DNA from: Paenibacillus polygoni
GTDB taxonomy: Bacteria > Bacillota > Bacilli > Paenibacillales > Paenibacillaceae
DNA length: 64,000 bases
Direction of reading: 5' to 3'
NCBI RefSeq assembly: GCF_030263935.1
Contig: NZ_CP127162.1
Location: 2,489,501 to 2,553,500 of the forward strand
The position numbers and the translations under genes were made by a program. Positions 38,826 through 47,873 of the stretch are shown piece after piece; the stretch's first letter is position 1; each line of letters begins with the position of its first letter. Below the pieces are notes generated by a model. That model saw nothing but the letters and a program-made list of their open reading frames with translations, was not told the origin of the DNA and did no database searches.

Positions 38826-39787
38826 TAAAGTTGATAAAATTCCATTAACTCTGACACAACTTCAACAAGTTTTCCCTTCAAACTCTGTGGTTCGACTACT
38901 TGAATGGATTTCCCGTAGGATAAGAGAAAATTAGGAACATAGGTATGAAGTGTTTTTTCCTCAAGTAAAAAGATTGCTTGATTTGTTGTACGCTCTTTCA
39001 GATGATGCCCCAAAAACCAATGCAGGCATAAGTCATCCAATGCTTCTGACCTACCTTCAATAATTAAGGTAATTAATTTGTCCTTGTCGACTAAATCAGC
39101 TAATAGATTTCCTAAGAAAAATTCGCGAGCCAAAAATGCTTCGGAACGCTTAAATAGGTTTTGAGTACGCTTGATTTGTAAAATTCGTTCTACCCGAAAG
39201 CTGCGCATCTCATTTCTCAGGTGGCAAAATGCAACAATATACCATTTATTGTTCCAGTAGACTATTCCATAGGGATCTATAACCCTAGTCTTGTACTTAT
39301 CATCACGGCGTGTGCGATATTCAATTTCTACAGAGAACTCGTTTGCTACTGCTTGCTCCAATTCCGCCAAAACTGGCTGAATAGAAGGATCTCCCTTGCG
39401 GTTGATAACTTCAAAACCGGCTAAATGACGGTTAAGCACACTTTCCTGTTCCTGATTCGAATACATTTTCAATTTGGATGTCGCATTACCTAAAGCGTCA
39501 CTCAAAGGGTATCCGGCTTCTTTTGCAAAAACAGTAGCATGAAGAAGTGCTTTTTTTTCTTCCATATCAAATAGCAGAGGTGCTCTGATAAAATTATTCA
39601 GCAAGCTATATCCACCGTTATGACCCGTGTCGGATATTATAGGCACTCCACTGGCACATAACGCATCAATATACCGATAAACTGTCCTAATATTTATTTC
39701 TAACTTTTCGGATATTTGTTTTGCGGTCATTTTAACGCCCGAATTCAGCATCCATAGAATTGCCAGCATATTATCGTTTTTTGGCAT
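38825..39787 (-). CDS. YafY-type transcriptional regulator with WYL domain
   Basis: A 320-residue DeoR-like regulator. The N-terminal winged helix (MTAKQISEKLEINIRTVYRY) is followed by a WYL domain (YGIVYWNNKWYIVAFC ... MRSFRVERIL). The variable C-terminal part probably senses a ligand. It may regulate the downstream pfpI-like gene or itself; no operator was recognised. GAGG lies upstream of the ATG. Confidence 0.88.
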   Translation of the reverse strand: MPKNDNMLAILWMLNSGVKMTAKQISEKLEINIRTVYRYIDALCASGVPIISDTGHNGGYSLLNNFIRAPLLFDMEEKKALLHATVFAKEAGYPLSDALGNATSKLKMYSNQEQESVLNRHLAGFEVINRKGDPSIQPVLAELEQAVANEFSVEIEYRTRRDDKYKTRVIDPYGIVYWNNKWYIVAFCHLRNEMRSFRVERILQIKRTQNLFKRSEAFLAREFFLGNLLADLVDKDKLITLIIEGRSEALDDLCLHWFLGHHLKERTTNQAIFLLEEKTLHTYVPNFLLSYGKSIQVVEPQSLKGKLVEVVSELMEFYQL

Positions 39788-39891
39788 CACATATACCTCA
39801 TCTTTATTAGGATTGCTCTTTCTGCTTTACCACGACTGTTATTCATTTGACCGAGTAAGGTTTAAACTTAGCTTCCCAATAACTCATAGAA

Positions 39892-39925
39892 AAAGCAACC
39901 CGTTTATTAATCGGTTGCTTACTTT
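39892..39925. terminator. Hairpin terminator (related to the dispersed repeats)
   Basis: GCAACC pairs with GGTTGC, with a T-rich tract on the plus side and on the minus side after the flanking A run. It resembles the central hairpin of repeat copies 5 and 6. Confidence 0.6.
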
Positions 39926-39939
39926 TTCTATTTTTTTCT

Positions 39940-40146
39940 TTAACCTAATAAATAAATCAATCCAGCAACTGCAAACGAAATGATTCCTGCTAAAGTAGAC
40001 CATGTAGCAACTTTCTTCATCATGTCAAGATCTTCCGTAGGCTTTGAATTAAAATTACCTCTTTGTTGGTAATCAGTCGTCCAAGATCTAATGCAAAGAC
40101 CAGAAACAAGAATGAGAATGATCCCTAAATAGATGAAAAAATTCAT
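39940..40146 (-). CDS. Small membrane protein, two helices
   Basis: A 68-residue protein with transmembrane helices at residues about 3-19 and 47-66 and a polar loop (TTDYQQRGNFNSKPTED). GAAGGAAG precedes the ATG. Its promoter region shares about 45 bases with that of the broken membrane-protein gene at 14.8 kb. The function is unknown. Confidence 0.65.
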   Translation of the reverse strand: MNFFIYLGIILILVSGLCIRSWTTDYQQRGNFNSKPTEDLDMMKKVATWSTLAGIISFAVAGLIYLLG

Positions 40147-40235
40147 AATTGATCTTCCTTCCCATTCACCTTAGTTATAAATATAACGATTATTACAGGG
40201 AAAAGTTGTAATTGAAGAAGTGAAGTACCTCTTAA

Positions 40236-40323
40236 GTTATCCTGCTGATTAGCAAAAAGGGGCAGATGCCAACTGGCAAGCTGCTCCCTTTTTTTTAAAA
40301 CTAACGTTTTATCGTTAGTTTAG
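40236..40323. repeat. Dispersed hairpin repeat, copy 3 (complete)
   Basis: Left end GTTATCCTGCTGATTAGCA, central hairpin with GCCAACTGGCAAGCTGCTCC, right end AACTAACGTTTTATCGTTAG. It ends two bases before the stop codon of the minus-strand GNAT gene and can act as its terminator. Confidence 0.8.
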
Positions 40324-40325
40324 CA

Positions 40326-41207
40326 CTACGCATGAGCCAATTTAGGTATACAAAATGCAGGCAGCTTTCCTAAATCAGAAAGTGATTTTATAAACAAGAC
40401 ATCCTCATTCTTGCCGAAAGGTTCTGTATACACTTTCTCAATAATTTGGTCTGGGGTGAAGTGGAACCGAATCTGTCTTGTTTGTTCCGTTGTAATCCGT
40501 GAAACCAACGCTTCAACGTCTACCTCTTTGTCGCTAACAATATCATATAAATGCATCAAATCGCCTTCATGCTCAAAAACTATGATGGCATCGTCAGTGT
40601 GGGAATAATAAAGGCATTCAGGATATACGTTTAAAGCGTAAAATTGAAATAACCCTTCGGTGTTAGTAACACCAAAATGTTTTGAAATCGGGTTACGGGA
40701 ACTAATCTTCTTTTTAATTAAATTCCAATGCTCTTCCCTGGAAACATCCAGCTTATCCAGTGATATTATATTAGCTTGAGGTTCATCAGGTATATTTAAG
40801 TGAAATTGGTGTTCAGGGAAGGGAGCAAATCCAAACTTGGGATAAAATTCGAGTACGGTTCTGTTCGCAAATAAGAAAAACAAGTCGCATGTGTCTTCGT
40901 ATGTATCCAATACATGCTCCATTAGTTGTTTCGACAATCCCTTACCCCGATGCTCAGGATGAGTCATTACAGTTCCGATCTGTAGAGCCCGTATGGATTC
41001 ACCATTAATGACCAAGCTCATTTTGCTTACTGAAACATTCGCAATGACCTCGTCATCGGCAATAAATGAATGGCAAATATAACGGTCGTCCCAGGCTCCT
41101 TTTTGGTACCATGCTTCAAACTCAATACCAAATACTAGCTTGGAAAGTCGATTGAAGCTTCCTCGGTACCCATCATGGTTTCTGTAGTCATTACTATTTA
41201 TCATCAT
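40326..41207 (-). CDS. GNAT family N-acetyltransferase
   Basis: A 293-residue protein. The N-terminal half is a GNAT domain with EHRGKGLSKQLMEHV near residue 110 and VLEFYPKFGF; the C-terminal half (about 120 residues) resembles the extra domain of Eis-like or tandem GNATs. The start could be either of two adjacent ATGs. A dispersed repeat immediately follows the stop. Confidence 0.82.
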   Translation of the reverse strand: MMINSNDYRNHDGYRGSFNRLSKLVFGIEFEAWYQKGAWDDRYICHSFIADDEVIANVSVSKMSLVINGESIRALQIGTVMTHPEHRGKGLSKQLMEHVLDTYEDTCDLFFLFANRTVLEFYPKFGFAPFPEHQFHLNIPDEPQANIISLDKLDVSREEHWNLIKKKISSRNPISKHFGVTNTEGLFQFYALNVYPECLYYSHTDDAIIVFEHEGDLMHLYDIVSDKEVDVEALVSRITTEQTRQIRFHFTPDQIIEKVYTEPFGKNEDVLFIKSLSDLGKLPAFCIPKLAHA

Positions 41208-41561
41208 CGAAGAGTGTTGTCCTTTCTAAGTAGAAAAATGATTTATTACATGCTCCGCTATGTAATTCCCCGCAAAGAACATTCCCTTAACCAATCTATA
41301 GATCATAGCTTAATCTTACTATTTAAAACCAGATTCCGGAAAGTAAAGAATAATTATAATCAATCTAAACTACCTGTGGTAACTTCAATTTATATCTGCC
41401 AACGCAAGTTCCATATAGAAATTAAATTAATATTCAAAAGACATCCCCATCTTCGTCTCTCTCACCATTTTCTATAAAACCAAGTGACGTTTAAAGTTTC
41501 TTTGCTACTTGTTTTCCTCTCCATAGATACTATTTTCGAAGCATCACCATGCGGGAAAGTC
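41208..41561. other. Intergenic, no gene recognised
   Basis: AT-rich sequence between two minus-strand genes. The open plus-strand frame through it has no binding site or protein-like composition. Confidence 0.5.
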
Positions 41562-42401
41562 TTAATCTTCTTCCAGCCTAACGCCTTTCCAGGGGTCTTC
41601 GTGCAATCTTCCATAGGCTGCGCCAATGCTACCGCCTTCTAACAGGCAGGCTTTAATTTTTTTCTGTAAGGATGTATTTTGCGGAAGTTCGTGTATTGGA
41701 ATATCAGTCCTTCCATAAACCCATCTAATAGAGCTGTCGTTCGTATCATCTACACGTATCAAGTCGAATGCCTTCTGAAAGCCGATAATATTCGAGTTTT
41801 TAGACAGCAGCTTAGCAAGGACAGGAGAAAGCAGCCAAGAATCACACACCATATCGGACTGACCATACTCCGGAAAATATTTTGCAAAAAATCCCCTAGC
41901 ATCCTCATATGACTTCCGCAAACTATCGAGCCTCATATCTGCATCTGCGGGGATATGTATATTTATTATCTTCTTCTCTTCCTGCTCGATCATTTCATAT
42001 TCAAGAGCACCGATACGGAATTCGCGAAGTGAAATCTGTCTTGGAAACCACCATCCCCACGTGAATGCATATGTCCCATATACCTCGTAATGTTCCTCAA
42101 TAAATCTGGTACAGAACTTTATCGTATCCACAAAAATGGTCTCGCTGATTCCTCTTTTTTCGTATTCCCTATGTGTCTCTACTGCACGCAGAAGCATAAA
42201 AGTGAGCATTTTGCTCCCATCTGGATCATTTCCCAGAACCGCCGCTATTTCTTTAACTCCCTTTTCCCAGTCAGATGGATCATATAGGGCAGCAAAAAAA
42301 GGCTTTACTGCTTTCTCATCGAATTCGCCTGCAAAGTCAAGCACAGCTCTTTTCATTTGATCCGGTAAGCAAATACGCTCACACACTTCTTCTATAGTCA
42401 T
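41562..42401 (-). CDS. Acyltransferase of the NAT_N/GNAT_C type
   Basis: A 279-residue protein with an N-terminal helical domain (MTIEEVCERICLPDQMKRAV) and a C-terminal GNAT-like half containing FTWGWWFPRQISLREFRIG, WLLSPVLAKLLS and IGAAYGRL. This pattern fits the GNAT-like acyltransferases annotated with NAT_N and GNAT_C domains. The ATG was chosen because GATGGAGGAG precedes it; the frame is open 54 codons further upstream without protein-like content. Confidence 0.75.
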   Translation of the reverse strand: MTIEEVCERICLPDQMKRAVLDFAGEFDEKAVKPFFAALYDPSDWEKGVKEIAAVLGNDPDGSKMLTFMLLRAVETHREYEKRGISETIFVDTIKFCTRFIEEHYEVYGTYAFTWGWWFPRQISLREFRIGALEYEMIEQEEKKIINIHIPADADMRLDSLRKSYEDARGFFAKYFPEYGQSDMVCDSWLLSPVLAKLLSKNSNIIGFQKAFDLIRVDDTNDSSIRWVYGRTDIPIHELPQNTSLQKKIKACLLEGGSIGAAYGRLHEDPWKGVRLEED

Positions 42402-42982
42402 ATTTATATTCTCCTCCATCAGACAAAAGAAACAGCTAATTAATTTAGGACCGTATCCAACTGGATCACGGTTACAAATTCGCCTCTTAAAGTTGTCTCT
42501 TTTCTTGATAAAAATAAAATTCGTATGATTTACTCCTGAAAGGTATACTTCTTCTGCTCTCATTTCTTACCTTTAACTCTATTTTATTCTAGTAAAAAGT
42601 GCAATGATTTAGTCTTCAATGCGGGTAACATTCGATTAATGCTTTTCAACTAACTTAAGGTTTCTTTAGTCCCATTATTGTGTTCTTCAGCGATTCTTTT
42701 CTTGGATGGAATGAAGTGGCGGATTATTCTTTTAAAGTAAGGTCTACTCTATCATAACTCTCCGTATAACTGCCCAATAGCTTTAAAAAACAACCCGTCT
42801 TTTGAGCGGTTACTGACTTTTTCTTATTAAACTATCGTTGTAATTATTGATACAGGGGAGCTATAACATAGCTCTGTACCCTGCCTTTTTTAAAGCAACA
42901 ATCGGCTAAGTTTTTTGTAAAAATTCTTAGTATTTCAAATATAGTAATAAATTGACATAATAAAATCGAAGGAGATGATAAA
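42402..42982. other. Intergenic region with a degenerate repeat hairpin
   Basis: Near 42788-42838 lies AACAACCCGTCTTTTGAGCG followed by a T-rich tract and ACTATCGTTG, a degenerate version of repeat copy 5. No gene was recognised in the rest. Confidence 0.5.
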
Positions 42983-43930
42983 ATGAATAATTCAAATGTG
43001 GTAAGACAGCTTTCCGAAAATGATAATTTTGATTTATTGCTCAGCCTAATCAATCAGACAGCAAACAGATATAATCCGGATCCAAAGTTTTTAGGCATAG
43101 GTATGACAGTTAGTGAACTCAAAGATAGTTATTTTTCTTCTGGCACCAATAAAGAAGGATATGTTGTTGAAAAAGAAGGTAAGGTGATTGCAGTGATGGG
43201 AGTTTCTTTATCAGAAGTAACGTCGAATGGTTATATCGAATTTGGTGTGGCTGAGGGACATGAAGAGGTTCTAAGAGGTTTGACTGATAAATGTTCTTCC
43301 ATAGTGAATCAAAAAGGTGGAAAAAAACTCTTCCGATTTGCCTCTAGTAAATTTGGTCAGATCAGAAATAGAGAAATTACTTTGTGGGAACAGTTGGGCT
43401 TTAACTCAGAAGAGTTCTCAGATATTATAATATCCCTTGATTTAAGGGATTGGAATGTGCCAGATGATTTTCATAATGAAAATATCTATCCTGCTACTGA
43501 TATGGAACTTTCCGATATTAGGCAGATATTAATTGATGATGAAGAAGAATTGATAGCAGAATTAGTCAGTAAGCAATTTGTTACTAAAAGCCCAGATCAG
43601 ATCGTCCTTACCATGATGGATAAAGAGACCAAGGAACTGGTTGGTATCGCTTATTATAGAGTTATTATAGCCAATGAAGGTAGCAATAATGAGTTTTTCG
43701 ATGCTTCTGGCTTTGGAATCCACTTTAGACCCAGATATCAGTTAGATAAGAGTGAAAAGGAAAGATTGCTTCATGCTTCCTTACTTTCTATGAAGCAATT
43801 AGGTATTTATCATGTATATTCACGCATCACTTTAAAGAATTTTGAGATTTTCTCCATGCTCATTCGTGAAGGATTTGACGATCCTGGCATTGATCAAAAT
43901 TGTACAGTTCTTTTGTTTAAAACGGTATAA
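42983..43930 (+). CDS. GNAT-like protein with two domains
   Basis: A 315-residue protein that appears to contain two acetyltransferase-like lobes (strands around YVVEKEGKVIAVMGVSLSEV and KELVGIAYYRVIIAN, and a terminal ...NFEIFSMLIREGFDDPG). The classical RGxGxG loop is poorly conserved, so activity is uncertain. GAAGGAG precedes the ATG. The CD3324 gene begins three bases after its stop, so the two are probably cotranscribed. Confidence 0.65.
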   Translation: MNNSNVVRQLSENDNFDLLLSLINQTANRYNPDPKFLGIGMTVSELKDSYFSSGTNKEGYVVEKEGKVIAVMGVSLSEVTSNGYIEFGVAEGHEEVLRGLTDKCSSIVNQKGGKKLFRFASSKFGQIRNREITLWEQLGFNSEEFSDIIISLDLRDWNVPDDFHNENIYPATDMELSDIRQILIDDEEELIAELVSKQFVTKSPDQIVLTMMDKETKELVGIAYYRVIIANEGSNNEFFDASGFGIHFRPRYQLDKSEKERLLHASLLSMKQLGIYHVYSRITLKNFEIFSMLIREGFDDPGIDQNCTVLLFKTV

Positions 43931-43933
43931 CAA

Positions 43934-44200
43934 ATGAGAAAATACGTGAATGCTCGGGAAGTTTTACCTGAAAGTTTAATAAAGGAAATTCAAAAATATG
44001 TGAAGGGACAACATATCTATATTCCTCAAACAGAACGACAAACTTGGGGGGAATCAACTGGGATACGTCAGGAATTGGAACGACGAAATGAAGAAATTGT
44101 GCGCAGATTTGAATCAGGTATAAGTATACAGCAGTTATCCAAAGTGTTTCATTTAAGTGAAGACAGAATAAGAGGGATTATTTACGAGAGACAGACCTAG
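43934..44200 (+). CDS. CD3324 family protein, copy C
   Basis: An 88-residue protein with the family start KYVNAREVLPESLIKEIQKY, the HIYIPQ strand, a central TWGESTGIRQELERRNEEI, and a C-terminal helix-turn-helix-like segment (GISIQQLSKVFHLSEDRIRG). It is one of three paralogues in the window. Unlike the other two it has no structured leader and follows a GNAT gene directly, with a weak binding site that suggests translational coupling. The function is unknown; DNA binding is plausible. Confidence 0.75.
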   Translation: MRKYVNAREVLPESLIKEIQKYVKGQHIYIPQTERQTWGESTGIRQELERRNEEIVRRFESGISIQQLSKVFHLSEDRIRGIIYERQT

Positions 44201-44258
44201 TTATCATTTATAACGAACCTAATGGGCTATGATATTCAACAAAAGAGAAGTTAAATTA

Positions 44259-44291
44259 AAGAAACCACTCCATTGTGAGCAGTGGTTTCTT
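44259..44291 (+). terminator. Terminator after CD3324 copy C
   Basis: AAGAAACCACT pairs with AGTGGTTTCTT, followed by CCTTTAT. Confidence 0.75.
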
Positions 44292-44326
44292 CCTTTATAC
44301 ACGGATATATATCTTATGGCGGAACT

Positions 44327-44410
44327 CTAGTTTGTGCTTTGGTCACTCTCCAAAAACCAATCCCATCCAGTTCCTATTTGTTCTGGAGAGTGGGCATCTG
44401 ATCCATAAAA
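44327..44410 (-). pseudogene. 3' remnant of a second hisJ-like gene
   Basis: Roughly 90 percent identical over 66 bases to the end of the hisJ gene near 50.7 kb. It encodes YGSDAHSPEQIGTGWDWFLE and ends SDQSTN, then stop. Only the last residues of the protein survive. It abuts a CATAGCTTAATTAATGG sequence resembling the right end of the dispersed repeat. Confidence 0.75.
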
Positions 44411-44418
44411 CGCATAGC

Positions 44419-44976
44419 TTAATTAATGGATTGCTCTGCTTCATAATGAAATATACGCTTACCGTCTTTATCAAAACCATTCAAGATAAATCCAGGTTGA
44501 ACGTTACTATATTTATCCTGTAATGCAAACCATAGTTTAGTTCCATCACGTAGTTCGACTATTTCAGCATATTTATCAACATTTTTACTCATTCCTACAC
44601 TTTTAATATGGAGTCTGGAAATCGACTGTTCTCTTACTATGCCAATGTAAAACTGATACTGCGTCTCCTCTTCCTTAGCATTCAAGTTAACCCAACTCCA
44701 AGTAACATCTGTCTCGTTAGAAAGAAGCGACACGCCTCCTCCAAAGCTCCATTTATATTTGTTCCCGACTTTATAAACAATTCCAGCATCTACCCCTCCA
44801 TTAGGATTTTCATATATTAAAATAGTGCTATGATTCAGTTCTTGCTTATAAAGAATCTGTTTATTTTGAATTCCTTCACTTCGTATAGTTGCCTCAATTG
44901 ATTTGTATCCGTTATCTGTACAACCAGATAATAAGAGGATTAAACTCAAAGCCAACAAAGATATCACTTTTTTCAT
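44419..44976 (-). CDS. Lipoprotein, function unknown
   Basis: A 185-residue lipoprotein with signal MKKVISLLALSLILLLSGC (lipobox LSGC, Cys19). The mature part is probably beta-rich and contains ILIYENPNGGVDAGIVYKVG and TKLWFALQDKYSNVQPGF. AAAGGTGG precedes the ATG. A repeat-like sequence overlaps its stop region. No family was recognised. Confidence 0.75.
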   Translation of the reverse strand: MKKVISLLALSLILLLSGCTDNGYKSIEATIRSEGIQNKQILYKQELNHSTILIYENPNGGVDAGIVYKVGNKYKWSFGGGVSLLSNETDVTWSWVNLNAKEEETQYQFYIGIVREQSISRLHIKSVGMSKNVDKYAEIVELRDGTKLWFALQDKYSNVQPGFILNGFDKDGKRIFHYEAEQSIN

Positions 44977-45050
44977 AAGGATCCACCTTTCATTGATACG
45001 ACGTAACGTTAATACACTTATATATTGAACGCTAAAATCAAAGGAATGTT

Positions 45051-45148
45051 CTGCTTAATCTCCCCGTTTACATAACGAAAAGGGAACAGTTGCCAAATGG
45101 CAAGCTGCTCCCTGCTATTATCAATTAATGTTTTTTCGTTATATTGAA
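45051..45148. repeat. Dispersed hairpin repeat, copy 4 (complete)
   Basis: Left end TCTCCCCGTTTACATAAC, hairpin AGGGAACAGTTGCC / GGCAAGCTGCTCCCT, right end ATTAATGTTTTTTCGTTAT. It lies just after the 3' end of the next minus-strand gene. Confidence 0.8.
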
Positions 45149-45189
45149 TATCAGTTTCATGAAGCACAAACTTATAATATGCCCTTACT

Positions 45190-45741
45190 TTAGTCATAAC
45201 CCCCTTCGGCTTCAGGCAAAGTTTTATATGCCTCCAACCCCTCAACCATGTGCTGGATGTAGTTTCTTAATTCTCGTAATTGATTTGCGTCCTCCGTTAT
45301 TCCGCACTTTTGGTCTGTCCACGAAAATGTCTTTGTTTCGCCACCCACCGTTACTTTCCATAAATCTTCGTTGCTTGGCGTTTGGAAACAATTACCTTTC
45401 TTTGATAATTCTTTCGGTCCCATTATGTCTATCGTTTTCATTTTGTCATATATGTCACGTAATTCATCGGCGGTAAATAGGATCTCTGCTGTTGCCGAGC
45501 CCTTAATAATCAAATCTTTTGTTACTGTTCCCTCATAAGTGTCTATTACATTTTTAGTTACATCACCATAACCGAAACTAACCATGAAATTAAAATCGGT
45601 TGGCATTTCTAATGGCATTTCGGTTTCTTGCTTAACAGCCTCTGCCAATTTCTTGTTGTTCTCCATGTTAGAAGCAGAATTATTAGAACATCCTGTGATC
45701 ATCCACAATAAAAGAAGCAACGTACACAATATCCCTTTCAT
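45190..45741 (-). CDS. Lipoprotein, function unknown
   Basis: A 183-residue lipoprotein with lipobox MITGCS (Cys18) after the signal MKGILCTLLLLLW. The mature part contains ATAEILFTADELRDIYDKMK, and two cysteines (GNCFQT, QKCGIT) could form a disulfide outside the cell. GGGGAGGGG precedes the ATG. The stop is 42 bases from a dispersed repeat. No family is claimed. Confidence 0.75.
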   Translation of the reverse strand: MKGILCTLLLLLWMITGCSNNSASNMENNKKLAEAVKQETEMPLEMPTDFNFMVSFGYGDVTKNVIDTYEGTVTKDLIIKGSATAEILFTADELRDIYDKMKTIDIMGPKELSKKGNCFQTPSNEDLWKVTVGGETKTFSWTDQKCGITEDANQLRELRNYIQHMVEGLEAYKTLPEAEGGYD

Positions 45742-45822
45742 TACACATCCCCTCCCCCGCTAATGTTACAACGTTAATTGGATGGAATTGGTTGCAATAA
45801 TCTGCCGGTATGCTTAACCTCT

Positions 45823-46108
45823 CTAATTACTCACTTTTCCAGAACTCGTGCTGAAGCGAAAGACTAGCATTTCTAAAGCATCAGGATGATGCCCAAGTTC
45901 TTCGGAGTATTTCCCGTTGGTACATGTGTGAAGTGTTCTACGACAGAAACGTTTCGCACGTTCGTTTGTTCGGTGGGATTTGTTAGCGCTTCCTATTGCC
46001 CTGGAATTTCTCCATTAATCTGTCGCACCGCTTCTTCTCCAATACCCTTTCCCCAATAATTAGGTTGGAAGAAATCATTCATGTAATAATCGATATAGTG
46101 AGGACATG
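45823..46108 (-). pseudogene. Truncated copy of a downstream GNAT gene
   Basis: Closely matches the last 290 bases of the GNAT gene at 53.9-54.5 kb, including its stop codon and a few bases beyond, but with several substitutions and small indels that break the frame. The 5' half is absent; the copy stops exactly at the stop of the next GNAT gene. It records a duplication within this accessory region. Confidence 0.85.
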
Positions 46109-46109
46109 T

Positions 46110-46604
46110 TTAAAAGTAATCGGGGATATCAAGTGATATGGAGTCGATATCATTTTCTTTTGAGTAATACATACAAACACTGTCTTTATATTTTTGACTA
46201 TTATTAGGTAGTATAATAAAACCTAATTTTTTGTAAAATTCTATCCCAATATCACTATAAAGGAATATGTTGTTACCGTTTTCTTCTTGTTCTAATTTAT
46301 TTATCATTTCTTTGACCAATAAAGAAGCATATCCATTTTTTCTTAAATATACAGGTGTAGCGATTGAACCAATCCCTTTTACAATTTGGGATTCAGAAAG
46401 ATTTAGTTCATATACGATGAGGGAACTTAATAGTTGCTTGGTATCTGTTGCTTCAAGAACGTACCAGGTTCCCTTTTTATACTTATTGGAAGCCTGGCAC
46501 ATAGTTATATATTCTTCATATGGCAGATTATCTCCCCAAGCATCATAGCCCATCTTATAAATTTCTATCATTTCCTCTTTTGTTGCTCTCCTAATTTTTA
46601 ACAA
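46110..46604 (-). CDS. GNAT family N-acetyltransferase
   Basis: A 164-residue acetyltransferase. The CoA loop YLRKNGYASLLV is a weakened version of RxxGxG. IEFYKKLGFIIL is the usual terminal motif. The TTG start lies seven bases after AGGAG; upstream in-frame starts have no binding site. Its stop abuts the truncated GNAT copy. The substrate is unknown. Confidence 0.8.
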   Translation of the reverse strand: MLKIRRATKEEMIEIYKMGYDAWGDNLPYEEYITMCQASNKYKKGTWYVLEATDTKQLLSSLIVYELNLSESQIVKGIGSIATPVYLRKNGYASLLVKEMINKLEQEENGNNIFLYSDIGIEFYKKLGFIILPNNSQKYKDSVCMYYSKENDIDSISLDIPDYF

Positions 46605-46685
46605 AGTACCTCTCCTTCTGTTTATGCAGTTATACATTCTTTTCGACATTTAGCTTATCAGGAGCTGTATTCTTCTGAGGTTAAA

Positions 46686-46705
46686 TTTTCCGTTAGTTGA
46701 ATGAT
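46686..46705. repeat. Solo right end of the dispersed repeat
   Basis: TTTTCCGTTAGTTGAATG, like the right end of the complete copies, downstream of the DinB gene. Confidence 0.5.
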
Positions 46706-46816
46706 CAGTTCCCCCTAAATATGTTGTTAGATGATGTCGATGTTTTTTTGCCATTATAAAATGACACTCACAGTTCTAATTTGCATAGTTCCTTCCCTAA
46801 AGATAGATCGTTCTTT

Positions 46817-47338
46817 CTACGTATGATTCAAATATTTAGATTTAATAATATTTATGTGATGTGTTTCATGTCCTGCAATGATATAAACTATCGCGCGTAC
46901 GGAAAATATGTGATCATTAAATTCTCCTTCTCTAGTGAAAGCCTCTTCAGGAAGATTATCGATTAAACAAGCTGTAGAATTTCGTACTGCAGCATAATCA
47001 TTGAGCACTTTACTTAGAGGTAATTTATCATAAGACGACATCTCAGCAAATACATCACGATCATACCCTGGTAACTCTCGTACATCACTACGTGCTATAC
47101 GTAATATTCTATAGCTGAACAATCTTTCAACGTCAGCTATGTGCCCTATAACTGTTTTTATTGACCATTTATCTGGAGCATATCGAAAGTTAGCATTTTC
47201 CTCAGTAAGTTTGTTTAGTATAAATATATTTTCTTCAATTTGCTCTCGTAAAATGCTGATAATGTTTCCTTCTGGAACTAAATCTATGTATTTCTTAACT
47301 AATGGCAAATATTCACTCTTACCTGGTCTTGTGATCAT
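46817..47338 (-). CDS. DinB family protein
   Basis: A 173-residue four-helix-bundle protein. The metal-binding histidines are in VIGHIADVERLF and AGHETHHIN near the end, the DinB/YfiT arrangement. Such proteins are often thiol-dependent transferases or stress proteins. AGAGGAG precedes the ATG; a start ten codons upstream lacks one. Confidence 0.88.
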   Translation of the reverse strand: MITRPGKSEYLPLVKKYIDLVPEGNIISILREQIEENIFILNKLTEENANFRYAPDKWSIKTVIGHIADVERLFSYRILRIARSDVRELPGYDRDVFAEMSSYDKLPLSKVLNDYAAVRNSTACLIDNLPEEAFTREGEFNDHIFSVRAIVYIIAGHETHHINIIKSKYLNHT

Positions 47339-47353
47339 ATTTCTCCTCTTTGT

Positions 47354-47389
47354 AAGTAGGTATTCCAAATGAAGTTGGAATACCTACTT
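47354..47389 (-). terminator. Terminator after the zinc-ribbon gene
   Basis: AAGTAGGTATTCCAA pairs perfectly with TTGGAATACCTACTT (15 bp). The U tract is weak. It sits just after the stop of the zinc-ribbon gene and overlaps the 5' region of dinB. Confidence 0.6.
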
Positions 47390-47401
47390 TTCAAAACATT
47401 T

Positions 47402-47653
47402 TTATACAGTTTGTTTCTGTCTGTTCAACTCTCTACGTAGCTTTCCCCTAAATCCTAAATTCACTGTAGAAACAGCTTTATCAGCAGTTTTCGCGTTTAC
47501 TGAGCTACATTTCTTGCAGACTGGCATTGTCTTACCGTCTGAGTTAGTCGCAGAATAAAGCAACTTTATTCTAGTCGAGAGGCAAATTGGGCAGGTACCT
47601 CTACCTTTAGAAGGTGTATTCCATAAGCTTTTACCGCGTTTCGTTTTAGCCAT
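47402..47653 (-). CDS. Small zinc-ribbon protein
   Basis: An 83-residue basic protein with four cysteines in two pairs (CPIC and CKKC) about 25 residues apart, forming a zinc ribbon. The ends are rich in Lys and Arg (MAKTKRGKSLW ... GKLRRELNRQKQ), suggesting nucleic-acid or ribosome binding. AAAGGAG precedes the ATG. It is similar in style to ribosomal-protein-like zinc ribbons, but the function is unknown. Confidence 0.8.
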   Translation of the reverse strand: MAKTKRGKSLWNTPSKGRGTCPICLSTRIKLLYSATNSDGKTMPVCKKCSSVNAKTADKAVSTVNLGFRGKLRRELNRQKQTV

Positions 47654-47787
47654 TATAGCTCCTTTCGATATCGAGAGACATGTTATAAATTCCTGTTTAT
47701 GTTAAAACTTTTGTTGTACTTTAATGATACTAAATAAGCATATCAATTATGAAGGTAAAGAATAATTATGCTTAAATTATCCTTAAA

Positions 47788-47858
47788 GAAAAAGCAGCCG
47801 GTCTTTTGAGCGGCTGCTTACTTATTCATAACGAACTAACGTTTTCTCGTTAGTTTAG
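47788..47858. repeat. Dispersed hairpin repeat, copy 5
   Basis: Hairpin AGCAGCCGGTC / GAGCGGCTGCT with right end AACTAACGTTTTCTCGTTAG. It starts beyond the stop of the following minus-strand gene by 15 bases. Confidence 0.8.
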
Positions 47859-47873
47859 TCCCTTGAAAATTAA

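Noticed and set aside
41175..41477. Plus-strand frame of 100 codons
   Set aside because: Starts inside the 5' end of a minus-strand GNAT gene, has no binding site and has a low-complexity AT-derived composition.
45018..45245. Minus-strand frame of 75 codons
   Set aside because: Runs through repeat copy 4 and overlaps the lipoprotein gene; composition is not protein-like.
44419..45741. Toxin-antitoxin or lipoprotein immunity pair
   Set aside because: The two adjacent genes are both lipoproteins with separate terminator-like repeats. Nothing supports a toxin.
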